A stretch of DNA of 64,000 bases from Intestinibacter bartlettii (GCF_000154445.1 NZ_DS499558.1), one strand, 5' to 3'. Counted from the first letter of the stretch, positions 43,540 through 53,921 are shown. Program-made: numbers and translations. The notes: generated from the sequence alone by a model not told the origin.

Positions 43540-45090
43540 GTGGAGTTGATTAAAGATATTATTAAAATAGACAATAGAATGGAGTTTGGCAAATTTCAAA
43601 CATTTATAGAATCTGAAAATGTTGTTCCAGACAAAAAATTAGACGTATATGATATTGTTGATACTATGGGATACATAGTTCTAAGAAAAGTTGAGATGCT
43701 AGAGGGAAAAATAACTTGTAGAGGAAGTTTCAATTACAATGTCATATATATTGCTGATGACAAAAGTACAGTATCAAATATAAGTGGTAAAATTGAGATC
43801 AATGAAGTTATAGAAAGAGATAATATTACTTCTGATATGGAATATATGCTTTATCCAGAAGTAGAACATGTTGATTGTACTATAATGAATGAAAGAAAAA
43901 TAAAAGTAGGAGCATTGATTAATATCAGAGGAAGTTTATTTGAAAAACAAAGACTTGATATAGTAAAAGATGTTTCTCAAGTTGAAGGAATTCAAAAACA
44001 CAGAAAAGAAATTTCATTCCAAGATATAGTTGGTATAGAAAAGTCAGAAAATGTAGTCAGAGATACAATTACAGTAAACATAGAAGAAATACAAGATATT
44101 ATCAATATAAATCCAGTTGTAAGAGTTAAAGAAAGTAGAATAACAGATAATAAAGTTATTATTGGAGGAGTTTTAGAAATAAATCCTTTAGCTTACACTT
44201 ATGATTCTGATATTGTAGAGTTAGAAAGAGTAGGTATTGACTTTACTCAATTTATTGAAGTACCAGGAGTGTTCGATGGTATGCAAGAAGAAATACTTAT
44301 GAATATGGGTGATTTCAATTATGAATTTAAGCGTAATGAAGATAATAATACTGGACTTTTAGAAGTTGAATGCACTGTTTTCTCAAAAGTAAAAGTGTGT
44401 GAAGAAGTTACAAGAGAGGTTTTACAAGATGCGTATTCTCCACAAAAAATAATCAAATTCGAACACAGATTAATAAATCTAAATAAAACTTTAATGGCGA
44501 ATAGTGATACTTTCTTAGTTAGAGAAAATATAACTTATGATAATGAAGATATACAAATAAAAGATATAGTAAATGCTTGTTGTAATGCATCTATAGAAAA
44601 CACATATATAGAAGGTTCAAATTGTGTAATACAAGGTATAATAAAAGTCGATATTCTTTTTATTCCAATTGAAGGATTAAAAATGATTTATAAAATAAGC
44701 GAAGAGATACCTTTTGAACATGAATTAGAAATAAATAAACTAACAGATACATGTTCTGTATTTAATACGATTTGTATAGAAAAAATAGATATAGATTTAA
44801 GTAAAAATCAAATCGATTTAAACATAAAAATAAATAGATTTGTTGAAGCTATAGATAAAAAACCTGAAAGTTTTATAATAAAAGGTGAAGATAAAGGAGA
44901 CTATGATTTATCAACTGCTCCAAGTATAATTATTTATATCTGTAAAGAAGACGATAATTTATGGGATATAGCTAAAAAATATAACACTACAGAAGAAGAA
45001 ATAGCACAAACAAATGAAATTAGTATGGATGAAGAATTGCAACCAGGTAAGTGCTTAATTTTAGAAAAAAAAGTTGCACAGGATGAATAG
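43540..45090 (+). CDS. sipL: SipL-like spore protein: SPOCS repeats with C-terminal LysM
   Basis: Spore-envelope protein. In C. difficile SipL binds SpoIVA and is needed for coat and cortex assembly. Residues 1-450 contain SPOCS/DUF3794 repeats (for example VTMGYIVLRK-like and INRFVEAIDKKPESFIIKG stretches). The C-terminal 45 residues are a LysM motif (IYICKEDDNLWDIAKKYNTTEEEI). The 516-residue length is close to SipL. GTG 43540 is chosen because GGGAGGGA lies 6 nt before it; an in-frame ATG at 43525 falls before that site. The neighbours yabG, veg and ispE support the assignment. Confidence 0.9.
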   Translation: MELIKDIIKIDNRMEFGKFQTFIESENVVPDKKLDVYDIVDTMGYIVLRKVEMLEGKITCRGSFNYNVIYIADDKSTVSNISGKIEINEVIERDNITSDMEYMLYPEVEHVDCTIMNERKIKVGALINIRGSLFEKQRLDIVKDVSQVEGIQKHRKEISFQDIVGIEKSENVVRDTITVNIEEIQDIININPVVRVKESRITDNKVIIGGVLEINPLAYTYDSDIVELERVGIDFTQFIEVPGVFDGMQEEILMNMGDFNYEFKRNEDNNTGLLEVECTVFSKVKVCEEVTREVLQDAYSPQKIIKFEHRLINLNKTLMANSDTFLVRENITYDNEDIQIKDIVNACCNASIENTYIEGSNCVIQGIIKVDILFIPIEGLKMIYKISEEIPFEHELEINKLTDTCSVFNTICIEKIDIDLSKNQIDLNIKINRFVEAIDKKPESFIIKGEDKGDYDLSTAPSIIIYICKEDDNLWDIAKKYNTTEEEIAQTNEISMDEELQPGKCLILEKKVAQDE

Positions 45091-45119
45091 AAATTGCGAT
45101 AATATTAGTTAAAATGATA

Positions 45120-45156
45120 AATAATAGGGGATAGTATCCCCTATTATTTTGTTTTT
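45120..45156 (+). terminator. sipL terminator
   Basis: aataatagggga and tcccctattatt arms with a short loop, followed by a T-rich run. Confidence 0.88.
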
Positions 45157-45220
45157 GTAGTATAATTATAAATAGTAATGCATTATACGATATACAAAAA
45201 CAAGTATTAAGGAGGCTAAA

Positions 45221-46102
45221 ATGAATTCAATAACATTAAAAAGTAGAGCAAAAATTAATTTATCTATAGACGTATTAGGAAAAAGACAAGATGGATATCA
45301 TTTAGTCGAAATGATAATGCAAACAATTGATTTATATGATTTAATTGAAATTAATGAAAAGGACAATGATCAAATTACAATTAAAAGTACTAGTGATGAA
45401 ATTCCACTAGATTGTAATAATCTTGTATATAAAGCGGCTAATTTAATAAAAAAAACGTTTAATATAAATAAAGGGGTAGAAATTCACATTAAAAAGAATA
45501 TACCAGTAGCAGCTGGAATGGCAGGAGGAAGTTCGAATGCCGCAGCTGTATTAGTAGGGTTAAACAAACTTTGGAATTTAAATTTAAGTAATCAACAATT
45601 AGAGAAAATAGGATTAAAATTAGGGGCAGACGTACCTTTTTGTATAAATGGAGGAGCAGTTTTAGCATTAGGGATTGGTGAAGAATTAACTCCAATCAAA
45701 GGGTTAACGAAAGATGTCTGTATTTTAGTCTGTAAACCAGATTTATTTGTATCAACAAAAGAAGTTTATGAATGTATAGATTCAAAAGACATCGATAAAA
45801 GACCTAATAATAAATTCCTTATTGAATGCTTAAAAAATGAAGATACTAGACAATTAGCAGAAAATATGTTTAATGTTCTTGAGGGGGTTACTATGGACAA
45901 ACATCCAGTAATTCAACAGATTAAAGATATAATGACAAATAATAGGGCATTAGGAGCTATGATGAGTGGAAGCGGTCCAACAGTTTTTGGTTTATATGAA
46001 AATAGAGAAGATGCAGTTAAATGCAAGGCTATATTAGAAAAACAATTTAAGCAAACATTCGTCGTAGCATGTGAAGAAAAGGGGGTTGAGGTTAATGGAT
46101 AG
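45221..46102 (+). CDS. ispE: 4-diphosphocytidyl-2-C-methyl-D-erythritol kinase
   Basis: Fourth MEP-pathway enzyme; it phosphorylates CDP-methylerythritol. GHMP-kinase features: SRAKINLSIDVLGKRQDGYH at residues 8-27, ATP loop PVAAGMAGGSSNAAA (95-109), GADVPFC near 135-141, and the C-terminal MSGSGPTVFG. The 293-residue length is normal. AAGGAGG precedes the ATG. It overlaps the following GntR gene by 8 bp, so the two are translated in sequence. Confidence 0.96.
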   Translation: MNSITLKSRAKINLSIDVLGKRQDGYHLVEMIMQTIDLYDLIEINEKDNDQITIKSTSDEIPLDCNNLVYKAANLIKKTFNINKGVEIHIKKNIPVAAGMAGGSSNAAAVLVGLNKLWNLNLSNQQLEKIGLKLGADVPFCINGGAVLALGIGEELTPIKGLTKDVCILVCKPDLFVSTKEVYECIDSKDIDKRPNNKFLIECLKNEDTRQLAENMFNVLEGVTMDKHPVIQQIKDIMTNNRALGAMMSGSGPTVFGLYENREDAVKCKAILEKQFKQTFVVACEEKGVEVNG

Positions 46103-46763
46103 TTTAACTAAATTAAATTTAGATAATTATAAGCCATTAAGAGATGTTGTTTTTGAAAACTTGAGAAGTGCCATTTTAGAAGGAAAATTAAAATCAGGTC
46201 AAAGATTGATGGAGGTACAATTAGCAGAACAACTTGGTGTTAGTAGAACACCGGTGAGAGAAGCTATAAGAAAATTAGAACTTGAAGGATTAGTTATTAT
46301 GTTACCTAGAAAGGGAGCATATGTAGCTAATATATCAGTTAAAGATTTAATGGATGTACTAGAAATCAGAGCAAGTTTAGAGGGGTTAGGAGCATCTTTA
46401 GCAGCTGAAAGAAGAAATGATGAAGATATCAAAAATTTAGAAGAGTTAGAAGTTGAGTTTGAAGAAGCTGTAAGAACTCAAAACATTGATATGTTATTAA
46501 AAAAAGATATAGAATTTCATGAATGTATATTTAAAGCAGCTAATAATAAAAAATTAGAAAAAATGATAAATACATTATGGGAACAAGTACAAAGATTTAG
46601 AATAACTTATGTATCTGACTCTAATGCATCATTAAGCTTAATCGATGAGCATCAGAGTATCTTAAATGCAATAAAAGAAGGAAATATAGCAGATTCTAAA
46701 AAATTTGCTATTAAACATATAGAAAAAGCAGAACAATTTATGCTAGAACATTGCACTAAATAG
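46095..46763 (+). CDS. GntR-family regulator, FadR subfamily
   Basis: 222 residues. N-terminal winged helix (about 12-75: LRSAILEGKLKSGQRLMEVQLAEQLGVSRTPVREAIRKLE) and a helical FCD ligand/metal-binding domain (about 85-215) with the acidic/His residues D..E..H (for example DIEFHECIF). ATG 46095, preceded by GAGG, lies inside the end of ispE. The effector is unknown. A long-loop terminator follows. Confidence 0.92.
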   Translation: MDSLTKLNLDNYKPLRDVVFENLRSAILEGKLKSGQRLMEVQLAEQLGVSRTPVREAIRKLELEGLVIMLPRKGAYVANISVKDLMDVLEIRASLEGLGASLAAERRNDEDIKNLEELEVEFEEAVRTQNIDMLLKKDIEFHECIFKAANNKKLEKMINTLWEQVQRFRITYVSDSNASLSLIDEHQSILNAIKEGNIADSKKFAIKHIEKAEQFMLEHCTK

Positions 46764-46790
46764 GAATATTTTAATGAAAAAACATATTAA

Positions 46791-46890
46791 AAAAATGGTT
46801 CTCTAGAATAAATGTTTATAAAAAAGTTATTATCAATAATGAGATAATATCTGTTTTATAAATATTTGGCTAGGGGACCATTTTTTATTT
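46791..46890 (+). terminator. Long-loop terminator after the GntR gene
   Basis: aaaatggttctctag pairs with ctaggggaccatttt (with G-U pairs) across a long AT-rich loop, followed by TT-rich sequence. Confidence 0.6.
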
Positions 46891-47006
46891 TAAATTTTTT
46901 GTATAAAATCAAATAACTTGGAAATAATCTCAATATATGAAATAGGAATGTCAAAGATTAATAAGTATAAACTAAATGATTTTTATATTAAAGTGGGGAT
47001 GAAATT

Positions 47007-47729
47007 ATGAAAAATGAAAGAATAAAAAATATATTAAAAATAAATAAAAATATAAAATCACAAATAATATTATATAGCGTTATGCTTTTCATTGTATTGG
47101 GATTAATGGTCGGATATGCATATTCTCAATCATGTAAAATCAATACATTTTCTAATGATTATAAAGAAAACTTAATAAGATTTCATGTTTTGGCTAATAG
47201 TGATTCTGAAGAAGACCAAGCACTTAAATTAAAAGTAAGAGATAAAGTTATAAGTTATTTAAAACCTAAACTAGAAGATTCAGAAAGTATAAGCCAAAGT
47301 GAAAAAATAATATTAAATGAAAAAGATAAATTAATGGATATATGTAAAGAAACAATAAAACAAAATGGATATAACTACGATGTAAGTATAAATTTAGGAT
47401 ACAGCAAATTTCCAACTAAACAATACTCTAGTGTAGTTTTACCAGCAGGAGAATATAAATCATTAAAAATAATTATAGGTAAAGGACAAGGAAAAAACTG
47501 GTGGTGTGTAATGTTTCCTCCGCTTTGTTTTGTGGATGAACAAAATAATGTAATAGATAAGGAAACTGATGAAAAGTTGAAAAAAGTATTAACAAAGGAT
47601 GAATATGAACTAATAGTTGAAAAAGATAAAAAAAATATAAATAATTTACAAATAAAATTTAAAATTGTTGAGGTTTTTCAAAAAATATTGAACTTAGAAA
47701 AGGAAGATAAAATATCTATAAATAATTAA
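47007..47729 (+). CDS. spoIIR: Stage II sporulation protein R
   Basis: Forespore-secreted signal that triggers SpoIIGA processing of pro-sigma-E. One N-terminal membrane/signal segment (about 17-42, IILYSVMLFIVLGLMVGYAY) precedes the exported domain. That domain contains the family signature RFHVLANSDSEEDQALKLKVRD (about 59-80) and a C-terminal GKGQGKNWWCVMFPPLCF. The 240-residue length is typical. GTGGGGATG-type Shine-Dalgarno sequence precedes it. The SleB-type hydrolase gene follows 22 bp later. Confidence 0.95.
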   Translation: MKNERIKNILKINKNIKSQIILYSVMLFIVLGLMVGYAYSQSCKINTFSNDYKENLIRFHVLANSDSEEDQALKLKVRDKVISYLKPKLEDSESISQSEKIILNEKDKLMDICKETIKQNGYNYDVSINLGYSKFPTKQYSSVVLPAGEYKSLKIIIGKGQGKNWWCVMFPPLCFVDEQNNVIDKETDEKLKKVLTKDEYELIVEKDKKNINNLQIKFKIVEVFQKILNLEKEDKISINN

Positions 47730-47751
47730 TATTAAAAAGGAGAGTTTTTTT

Positions 47752-48459
47752 ATGGGAAGGTATTATAAAATAGTGCTATCATTTGTTTTAGCAATTTTTA
47801 TGATGACTAATACTATATTTGCGTATGGAGAGAAGAGTCTAAACATAATAAATATTACACATTTGTTTAAACAAATACAACAAATAAAATTTGCACAATT
47901 AGAGTCATCTACTTTACAAAGTCAGTATAAATTTGACTTAAGTGAAAATACTATGGATAAAAAACTTGTAAAAATAACAATACCTAATTTACAAGATACT
48001 AAAAATAAATCAATAAAGGACTATTCGACATTAGCAAATAATACGCAACAAACAAAAGAAGCAGAAAAAGAAGACACTGAAGAGTGTCAACAAGTTATGA
48101 ACTTGAGTGATGAACAAATAAACCTATTATCAAAATTGGTGGCGGCTGAGGCTAGAGGTGAAAGCTATGAGGGACAAGTTGCTGTTGCTGCTGTAGTTTT
48201 AAACAGAGTACAAGATTCAAGATTCCCTGATTCAATAGAAGGTGTAATATATCAAAAGAATGCATTCTCTGTAGTTAGAAATGGATATATAAAAGCTGAA
48301 CGTACAGAAGAATCAGATAAGGCTGTAAAGGATGCTTTATATGGCAATGATCCAACAAACAATGCTATTTATTTCTGGAACCCTGATATATCTACGTGCA
48401 ATTGGATTAATACCTTAAATCCACATTTAAGAATAGGAAATCACGTATTTGCAAGATAA
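47752..48459 (+). CDS. SleB/CwlJ-type spore cell-wall hydrolase
   Basis: Predicted exported hydrolase of 235 residues, probably acting on the spore cortex. A signal peptide (about 1-25, ending TIFAYG) and a variable linker (26-120) lead to the hydrolase_2 domain (about 125-235). The catalytic Glu is probably in LVAAEARGESYEGQVAVAAVVLNR, and PHLRIGNHVFA ends the domain. There is no N-terminal peptidoglycan-binding repeat as in SleB itself. It is probably co-transcribed with spoIIR. Confidence 0.88.
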   Translation: MGRYYKIVLSFVLAIFMMTNTIFAYGEKSLNIINITHLFKQIQQIKFAQLESSTLQSQYKFDLSENTMDKKLVKITIPNLQDTKNKSIKDYSTLANNTQQTKEAEKEDTEECQQVMNLSDEQINLLSKLVAAEARGESYEGQVAVAAVVLNRVQDSRFPDSIEGVIYQKNAFSVVRNGYIKAERTEESDKAVKDALYGNDPTNNAIYFWNPDISTCNWINTLNPHLRIGNHVFAR

Positions 48460-48465
48460 AAATAT

Positions 48466-48530
48466 ATATGCTCTTTTTACAATAAACAATTTAGAACGAA
48501 TTGTAATTGTAGGGAGAGCATATTTTAATT
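48466..48530 (+). terminator. Terminator after the SleB-type gene
   Basis: Long imperfect stem beginning atatgctct and ending agagcatat, followed by TTTT. Confidence 0.75.
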
Positions 48531-48625
48531 GATAATAAATAGTATAACTGTTATAATTTTGATGTAATTTAAGTAAGGAATAAACATATCCTTAGAAGTT
48601 GAAATATAAAGTTTTGGAGGCAATT

Positions 48626-49033
48626 ATGAACGTTAATATAAATATAGTAACAACTCAATTTAACGAACTGGGAGAAGAAAATGTCATAAAATCAAATGTA
48701 GATGGGACATTATATCAAAAGAAAGACCACAAATATATAATTTATAAAGAAATTGAAAATAACGAAGAAACAACAACTTCTTTAAAGATTGAAGATGAAC
48801 AAATAACTATAAAAAGATTTGGCGCTTTAGATTCAACATTAAGATTTAAAGTTGGAAAAGTAGATATATCAAGTTATCTTACGCAACAAGGAGCTTTTGT
48901 TATAGAAAATCATACAAAAGAACTTGAGATTGTGGAAGGAAATGATATATCAATATATATAGATTATGACATAAAGATAATGGATATGTTTACTGGAAGA
49001 AACATAATCAAAATAGATATTAAGGAAAAATAA
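48626..49033 (+). CDS. DUF1934 (YwiB-like) protein
   Basis: 135 residues, a calycin-like beta-barrel family of unknown role. Family pattern: DGTLYQKKDHKYIIYKE, then RFGALDSTLRFKVGK and a final run of strands ending IKIDIKEK. ATG 48626 has GGAGG 5 nt upstream; an earlier in-frame TTG at 48599 lacks one. It stands alone, between a terminator and tilS. Confidence 0.82.
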   Translation: MNVNINIVTTQFNELGEENVIKSNVDGTLYQKKDHKYIIYKEIENNEETTTSLKIEDEQITIKRFGALDSTLRFKVGKVDISSYLTQQGAFVIENHTKELEIVEGNDISIYIDYDIKIMDMFTGRNIIKIDIKEK

Positions 49034-49110
49034 TTATTCTAATAAATAAAAAATTAGATATAATATTAGAGATAGATTTATTTTGCTAAATCTTTGAAAA
49101 TAATATTGTT

Positions 49111-49136
49111 AAAGGTAGTTAAAATACTACCTTTTG
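49111..49136 (+). terminator. Terminator after the DUF1934 gene
   Basis: aaaggtagt and actaccttt arms with a 6-nt loop. Confidence 0.8.
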
Positions 49137-49324
49137 TTTAATTTATTTGTTATTATATTTATTATAGTTAATTTTATTTAATATGCAAAAATACAAGGAC
49201 TTAATATTTTTTTATAGAAAATATATAAACAATTATAAATTTTGCTTGAAAGGATTTAAAAATAATTTTTAGGTTAGTTAAGGTTAATAATTTATTTAAT
49301 AAAAATTATTTAAAGGTATAAAAT

Positions 49325-50713
49325 ATGATATTTGAAAAGGTACTTGATACAATAAATAGACATAATCTTATTGAAAAAGGAGATAAGATTGTATTAGGAA
49401 TTTCTGGCGGTCCTGATTCAGTATGTCTTCTACATATATTAAACCGATTAAAAGAACAATTTGATATAGAGATTTATGCAGCTCATTTAAATCACCAAAT
49501 TAGAGGTATTGAAGCACAAAAAGATGCATTATATGTAACTCGATTATGTGAGGAAATGGGAATAAAATATTTTGTAAGATCAATTGATGTACCAAAATAT
49601 TGTCAAGAAAATAAATTATCTATTGAAGATGGTGCCAGAAAATTAAGATATGAGATGTTTTTTGAAATTATGCAAAGAACTCATGCCAATAAAATAGCGA
49701 TTGCTCATAATGTTAATGACCAAGCTGAAACAATACTTATGCGTATTATGAGGGGAACTGGTCTTCATGGATTAAGAGGAATTGAGTATATAAGAGATAA
49801 CGTTATAATAAGACCTATATTAGATATAGAAAGAAGCGAGATTGAAAGTTATTGTGAACAATATAACTTAAATCCAAGAATAGACCAAACTAATTTAGAT
49901 CCTATATATACAAGAAATAAAATAAGATTAAAACTTCTTCCATATATGCAAGAAAACTTTAATTCAAACGTTACAAAAGCTATTGTTAGAATGAGCAGCA
50001 GCATAAAAGAGGATAGCGATTATATTGAATCAAATGCATTGATGAAATTTGAGGAAATATGCTTAATTTCTGATGATAGTATAGATATACCAATAGACTT
50101 ATTTGTAGATTTACATAATTCGATAAAGTATAGAGTTCTTAGATATGCCATAAAATATGTTCTAGGAGATACTAATTTTATTGACCAAAAACATATTTTA
50201 GAAATTGTAGAACTAGAACCAGAAAATAAAGTTGGAAAAAAATTAAATCTTCCAAGGGGATTATTTGTATACAGAAAGAAAAATAGTATTATAATTACTA
50301 TAAAGGAAATAGTAATTGAAGATATAGAATTCTGCTATAATGTTCCTAAAAATGGTTTTGTAAAAATAAAAGAATTAGGAACACTTGTAGAAACAGAAAC
50401 AATGAGCATCGAAAAATATAATATCACTAAAAATGAACACAAAGGTGATAAATGGTTTGATGTAGACAAAATAAAGGGGGACTTAAATGTAAGAAGTAGA
50501 AGACCAGGGGATAAGATAAATATTTCTGTAGGAAATAAAAAGCTTAAAAATTTATTTATCGATATGAAAATTCCGAAAGAAGAAAGAAGTAGAATACCTA
50601 TAATAGCAGATAATGAAGATGTATTATGTGTAGGAACTTATAGAGTAAGTGAAATGTTTAAAGTAGATGAAAGCACAAAAGAAGTATTAAAAGTATGCTT
50701 TAAAAAGCTTTAA
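49325..50713 (+). CDS. tilS: tRNA(Ile)-lysidine synthase
   Basis: Modifies C34 of tRNA-Ile(CAU) to lysidine, changing codon and amino-acid identity. The N-type ATP pyrophosphatase P-loop SGGPDS is at residues 27-32. AAHLNHQIRG and AHNVNDQAET follow, then the TilS central and C-terminal domains (TilS_C, RSRRPGDKI...KLKNLFIDMKIPKEER). The 462-residue length is normal. In Bacillus it precedes hpt and ftsH; here ftsH follows by about 30 bp with no hpt. Confidence 0.95.
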   Translation: MIFEKVLDTINRHNLIEKGDKIVLGISGGPDSVCLLHILNRLKEQFDIEIYAAHLNHQIRGIEAQKDALYVTRLCEEMGIKYFVRSIDVPKYCQENKLSIEDGARKLRYEMFFEIMQRTHANKIAIAHNVNDQAETILMRIMRGTGLHGLRGIEYIRDNVIIRPILDIERSEIESYCEQYNLNPRIDQTNLDPIYTRNKIRLKLLPYMQENFNSNVTKAIVRMSSSIKEDSDYIESNALMKFEEICLISDDSIDIPIDLFVDLHNSIKYRVLRYAIKYVLGDTNFIDQKHILEIVELEPENKVGKKLNLPRGLFVYRKKNSIIITIKEIVIEDIEFCYNVPKNGFVKIKELGTLVETETMSIEKYNITKNEHKGDKWFDVDKIKGDLNVRSRRPGDKINISVGNKKLKNLFIDMKIPKEERSRIPIIADNEDVLCVGTYRVSEMFKVDESTKEVLKVCFKKL

Positions 50714-50744
50714 AATAAAACAACATATGAAAGGAGGGCTTCTG

Positions 50745-52745
50745 TTGAACAAATTCTTAAAAGGAGCAGGTTTTTATTTGTTACTTTTAATTATAATAGT
50801 GACAATAGTAGAATTTGCAGGTACACCGACGGAAACAATAAAAGAATTAAACTTTTCTCAAGTATATAAATATTTAACAGAAGAGAACATATCAGAAATA
50901 CGTTTTGTAGATTCAACTTCAGTAGAAGGTACTATAAAGGATTCAAAAGAAAAATTTACATCTTATATGCCTGTAGAGGTAATGAGTGACGAATTTGCAA
51001 ATGAAGTATTACAGCAATCAAAAGAGGGTAAATTAGTATTTAGTGGTAAACCAAAACCAACTGAACCTTGGTATATACAAATGTTACCTACATTATTATT
51101 AATATTCTTTATGGTAATAATGTGGTTCTTATTTATGAACCAGTCTCAAGGTGGAGGCGGAAAGGTTATGAACTTCGGTAAATCAAAAGCCAGAGTTCAT
51201 AAAGATGATGAAAAAACTAGGGTTACATTCAAAGATGTAGCTGGCCTTCAAGAGGAAAAAGAGGACTTAAGCGAAGTTGTTGACTTCCTTAAAAATCCGA
51301 AAAGATATATTGAATTAGGGGCAAGAATACCAAAAGGGATACTTATGGTAGGACCTCCAGGTACAGGGAAAACTTATCTATCAAGAGCTGTTGCTGGTGA
51401 AGCAGGAGTTCCATTCTTCACAATAAGTGGTTCTGACTTCGTTGAAATGTTTGTTGGGGTTGGTGCTTCAAGAGTAAGAGATTTATTCGAACAAGCTAAG
51501 AAAAATGCTCCAGCGATAATATTCATAGACGAAATCGATGCTGTTGGTAGAAAAAGAGGTGCTGGCCTTGGTGGTGGACACGATGAAAGAGAACAAACAT
51601 TAAACCAACTTTTAGTTGAAATGGATGGTTTCGGTGTTAATCAAGGTATAATAATAATGGCAGCAACAAATAGACCAGATATACTAGACCCTGCGCTACT
51701 TAGACCAGGTAGATTTGACAGAGAAATAGTAGTTGGTGCTCCAGATGTTAAAGGTAGAGAGGCTATATTCAAAGTTCATTCTAGAAATAAACCTCTTGCG
51801 AAAGACGTTAAAGTAGATGTATTAGCTAAGAGAACTCCAGGATTTACTCCTGCAGATATAGAAAACATAATGAATGAATCTGCTATTCTTACAGCAAGAA
51901 AAAGAGAAAAACAAATTCATATGGATACTATAGAAGAAGCTATAACAAAAGTTATGGTTGGGGTAGCCAAAAAGTCAAGAGTTATAAGCGAAAAGGATAG
52001 AAAACTTACAGCTTATCATGAAGCTGGCCATGCAATCTGTATGCATGTATTAGAACATGTAAATCCAGTTCATCAAGTAACAATAATACCAAGAGGTAGA
52101 GCTGGAGGATTTACAGAACCTCTTCCACAAGAAGATCAAATGTATGGAACTAAGAATGAAATGAAGGAAACTATAATAATGGCTTTAGGTGGTAGAGTGG
52201 CTGAAGAGTTAATAATGGAAGATATCTCAACAGGTGCATCTAACGACTTAGAGAGAGTTACTTCAATAGCTAGAGCTATGGTTACTAAATATGGTATGAG
52301 TGAAAAACTTGGACCAATGGTTTATGGTGATAGTGATGAAGAGGTATTCTTAGGAAACTCAATTTCAACTAAAAAGAACTATTCTGAGGAAATAGCTTAC
52401 GAAATAGATAAAGAAGTAAGAGATATAGTTGAAACTGCATATGAAAAATGTAGAAAAATATTAACTGATTACTCTGCACAACTTGATTATGTAGCTAAAG
52501 GATTATTAGCATATGAAACTTTAGATGCAGAACAATTTATAAAAGCATTTAATCAAGAACTTCCTTTAGATAAAGGTGTTTTAAATGAAAATACAGATGA
52601 AAGCAGTTTAACTGAAGAAGAAGTTAAAGTTGATATAACTAAAAAGGTTGAAAATCCATATGTAGATAAGAGTGAATCAACTGATGAAAAAACTACTACT
52701 GTAGATTTAAGTAAAGATGGTTCAATTTCTGAAGATGAAAAATAA
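50745..52745 (+). CDS. ftsH: ATP-dependent membrane zinc metalloprotease FtsH
   Basis: Hexameric membrane AAA protease that degrades misassembled and regulatory proteins. Two membrane spans (about 7-24 and 106-127) flank the external domain. The AAA module has Walker A GPPGTGKT (about 203), Walker B IIFIDEIDAV and the second region of homology RPDILDPALLRPGRFD. The zinc site is HEAGH at 425-429. The start is TTG 50745, 5-6 nt after AGGAGGG; the in-frame ATG at 50727 precedes that site. An acidic tail of about 60 residues ends the 666-residue protein. Confidence 0.96.
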   Translation: MNKFLKGAGFYLLLLIIIVTIVEFAGTPTETIKELNFSQVYKYLTEENISEIRFVDSTSVEGTIKDSKEKFTSYMPVEVMSDEFANEVLQQSKEGKLVFSGKPKPTEPWYIQMLPTLLLIFFMVIMWFLFMNQSQGGGGKVMNFGKSKARVHKDDEKTRVTFKDVAGLQEEKEDLSEVVDFLKNPKRYIELGARIPKGILMVGPPGTGKTYLSRAVAGEAGVPFFTISGSDFVEMFVGVGASRVRDLFEQAKKNAPAIIFIDEIDAVGRKRGAGLGGGHDEREQTLNQLLVEMDGFGVNQGIIIMAATNRPDILDPALLRPGRFDREIVVGAPDVKGREAIFKVHSRNKPLAKDVKVDVLAKRTPGFTPADIENIMNESAILTARKREKQIHMDTIEEAITKVMVGVAKKSRVISEKDRKLTAYHEAGHAICMHVLEHVNPVHQVTIIPRGRAGGFTEPLPQEDQMYGTKNEMKETIIMALGGRVAEELIMEDISTGASNDLERVTSIARAMVTKYGMSEKLGPMVYGDSDEEVFLGNSISTKKNYSEEIAYEIDKEVRDIVETAYEKCRKILTDYSAQLDYVAKGLLAYETLDAEQFIKAFNQELPLDKGVLNENTDESSLTEEEVKVDITKKVENPYVDKSESTDEKTTTVDLSKDGSISEDEK

Positions 52746-52762
52746 TATATTTAAAATTAATA

Positions 52763-52795
52763 AAAGGCTGTTACAATAGTTTTGTAACAGCCTTA
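52763..52795 (+). terminator. ftsH terminator
   Basis: aaggctgttacaa and ttgtaacagcctt arms; similar in sequence to the hairpin at 1139-1168. Confidence 0.82.
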
Positions 52796-52943
52796 ACTTT
52801 ATTTATAGGAATATAAATTTATGTTTTATGTATAAAGTTTTATATATTTAAGTTACAATTAAATATATGAAATAAAGAAAAAACTATGTTATATAACATA
52901 AGATATATTTAATTATATAAGGTAACACCAAGGGGGTATGTTT

Positions 52944-53921
52944 GTGAGAGAGAAAGTGATAAAAGCTATTTTAGATAGTGGGGAAAATTTTATGTCTGGA
53001 GAACAACTATCTAAGAAATTAGGGATATCAAGAACTGCAGTATGGAAACATATCAATGCACTTAGAGAAGAAGGATACAATATTGAGTCTGTAAATAAAA
53101 AAGGTTACAGATTAGCTGAAAAACCTGATGATATATTATCATCAGAAAATATAGCATATAATTTACCTACAGAATTTATCGGTAAAAAAGTAATACATCT
53201 TGATACTGTAGGTTCTACAAATGATTATGCTAAAGAAATAGGAAATAAGGTTAGTGGTGGAACTTTAATAATAAGCGAGCAGCAAACTAAAGGAAAAGGT
53301 AGACTGGGTAGAGTATGGAAGTCTAAATCAGGAGATGGAATTTGGATGAGTTTAATAATAAAACCCAAAATAGAGCCTTATAAGGCTCCTTTCCTAACTT
53401 TGGTAGCAGGTGCAAGTGTTGTTAAGGCACTATCTAACTTAGGTGTAGAAGCATCTATTAAATGGCCAAATGATATAATTGTACATAATAAAAAAATATG
53501 CGGAATTTTAACTGAATTATCAGCTGAAATGGAAAGAGTAAACTATGTTGTTATAGGAATAGGAATAAATATAAAGACTATAGATTTTCCTGATGAGATT
53601 AAAGAAAAGGCAACATCGCTTTATAAAGAGGGTTATAAATTATCTAGAGTCGATATAGTTAGACAATTTTGCATAGAGTTTGAAAAACTATATAAAGGAT
53701 ATATTTTAGATGGCAATAAACAAGATACTTTAGAATTATGTAGAAAATATTCGGCTATAATAGGAAAGCAAGTTTATGTAATAAAGAATAATAAAAGAGA
53801 ATTAGTTAAATGTATAGATATAAATGAAAATGGAAATTTAATTGTGAAAGAAAAGAATGGTGAAATACAAGAAATAATGTCAGGAGAGGTATCAATAAGA
53901 GGAGTAAAGGGATATGTATAA
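52944..53921 (+). CDS. birA: Bifunctional biotin-protein ligase / biotin repressor
   Basis: Attaches biotin to carboxylase carriers and represses biotin genes. The N-terminal winged helix (about 15-60, MSGEQLSKKLGISRTAVWKHINAL) makes it the repressor type. The ligase domain has KGKGRLGRVW (biotinyl-AMP loop), KWPNDI and GIGIN, followed by the C-terminal SH3-like domain. GTG 52944 is preferred, 7 nt after AGGGGG; ATG 52938 is only 1-2 nt from that site. The end overlaps the next gene by 8 bp. Confidence 0.93.
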   Translation: MREKVIKAILDSGENFMSGEQLSKKLGISRTAVWKHINALREEGYNIESVNKKGYRLAEKPDDILSSENIAYNLPTEFIGKKVIHLDTVGSTNDYAKEIGNKVSGGTLIISEQQTKGKGRLGRVWKSKSGDGIWMSLIIKPKIEPYKAPFLTLVAGASVVKALSNLGVEASIKWPNDIIVHNKKICGILTELSAEMERVNYVVIGIGINIKTIDFPDEIKEKATSLYKEGYKLSRVDIVRQFCIEFEKLYKGYILDGNKQDTLELCRKYSAIIGKQVYVIKNNKRELVKCIDINENGNLIVKEKNGEIQEIMSGEVSIRGVKGYV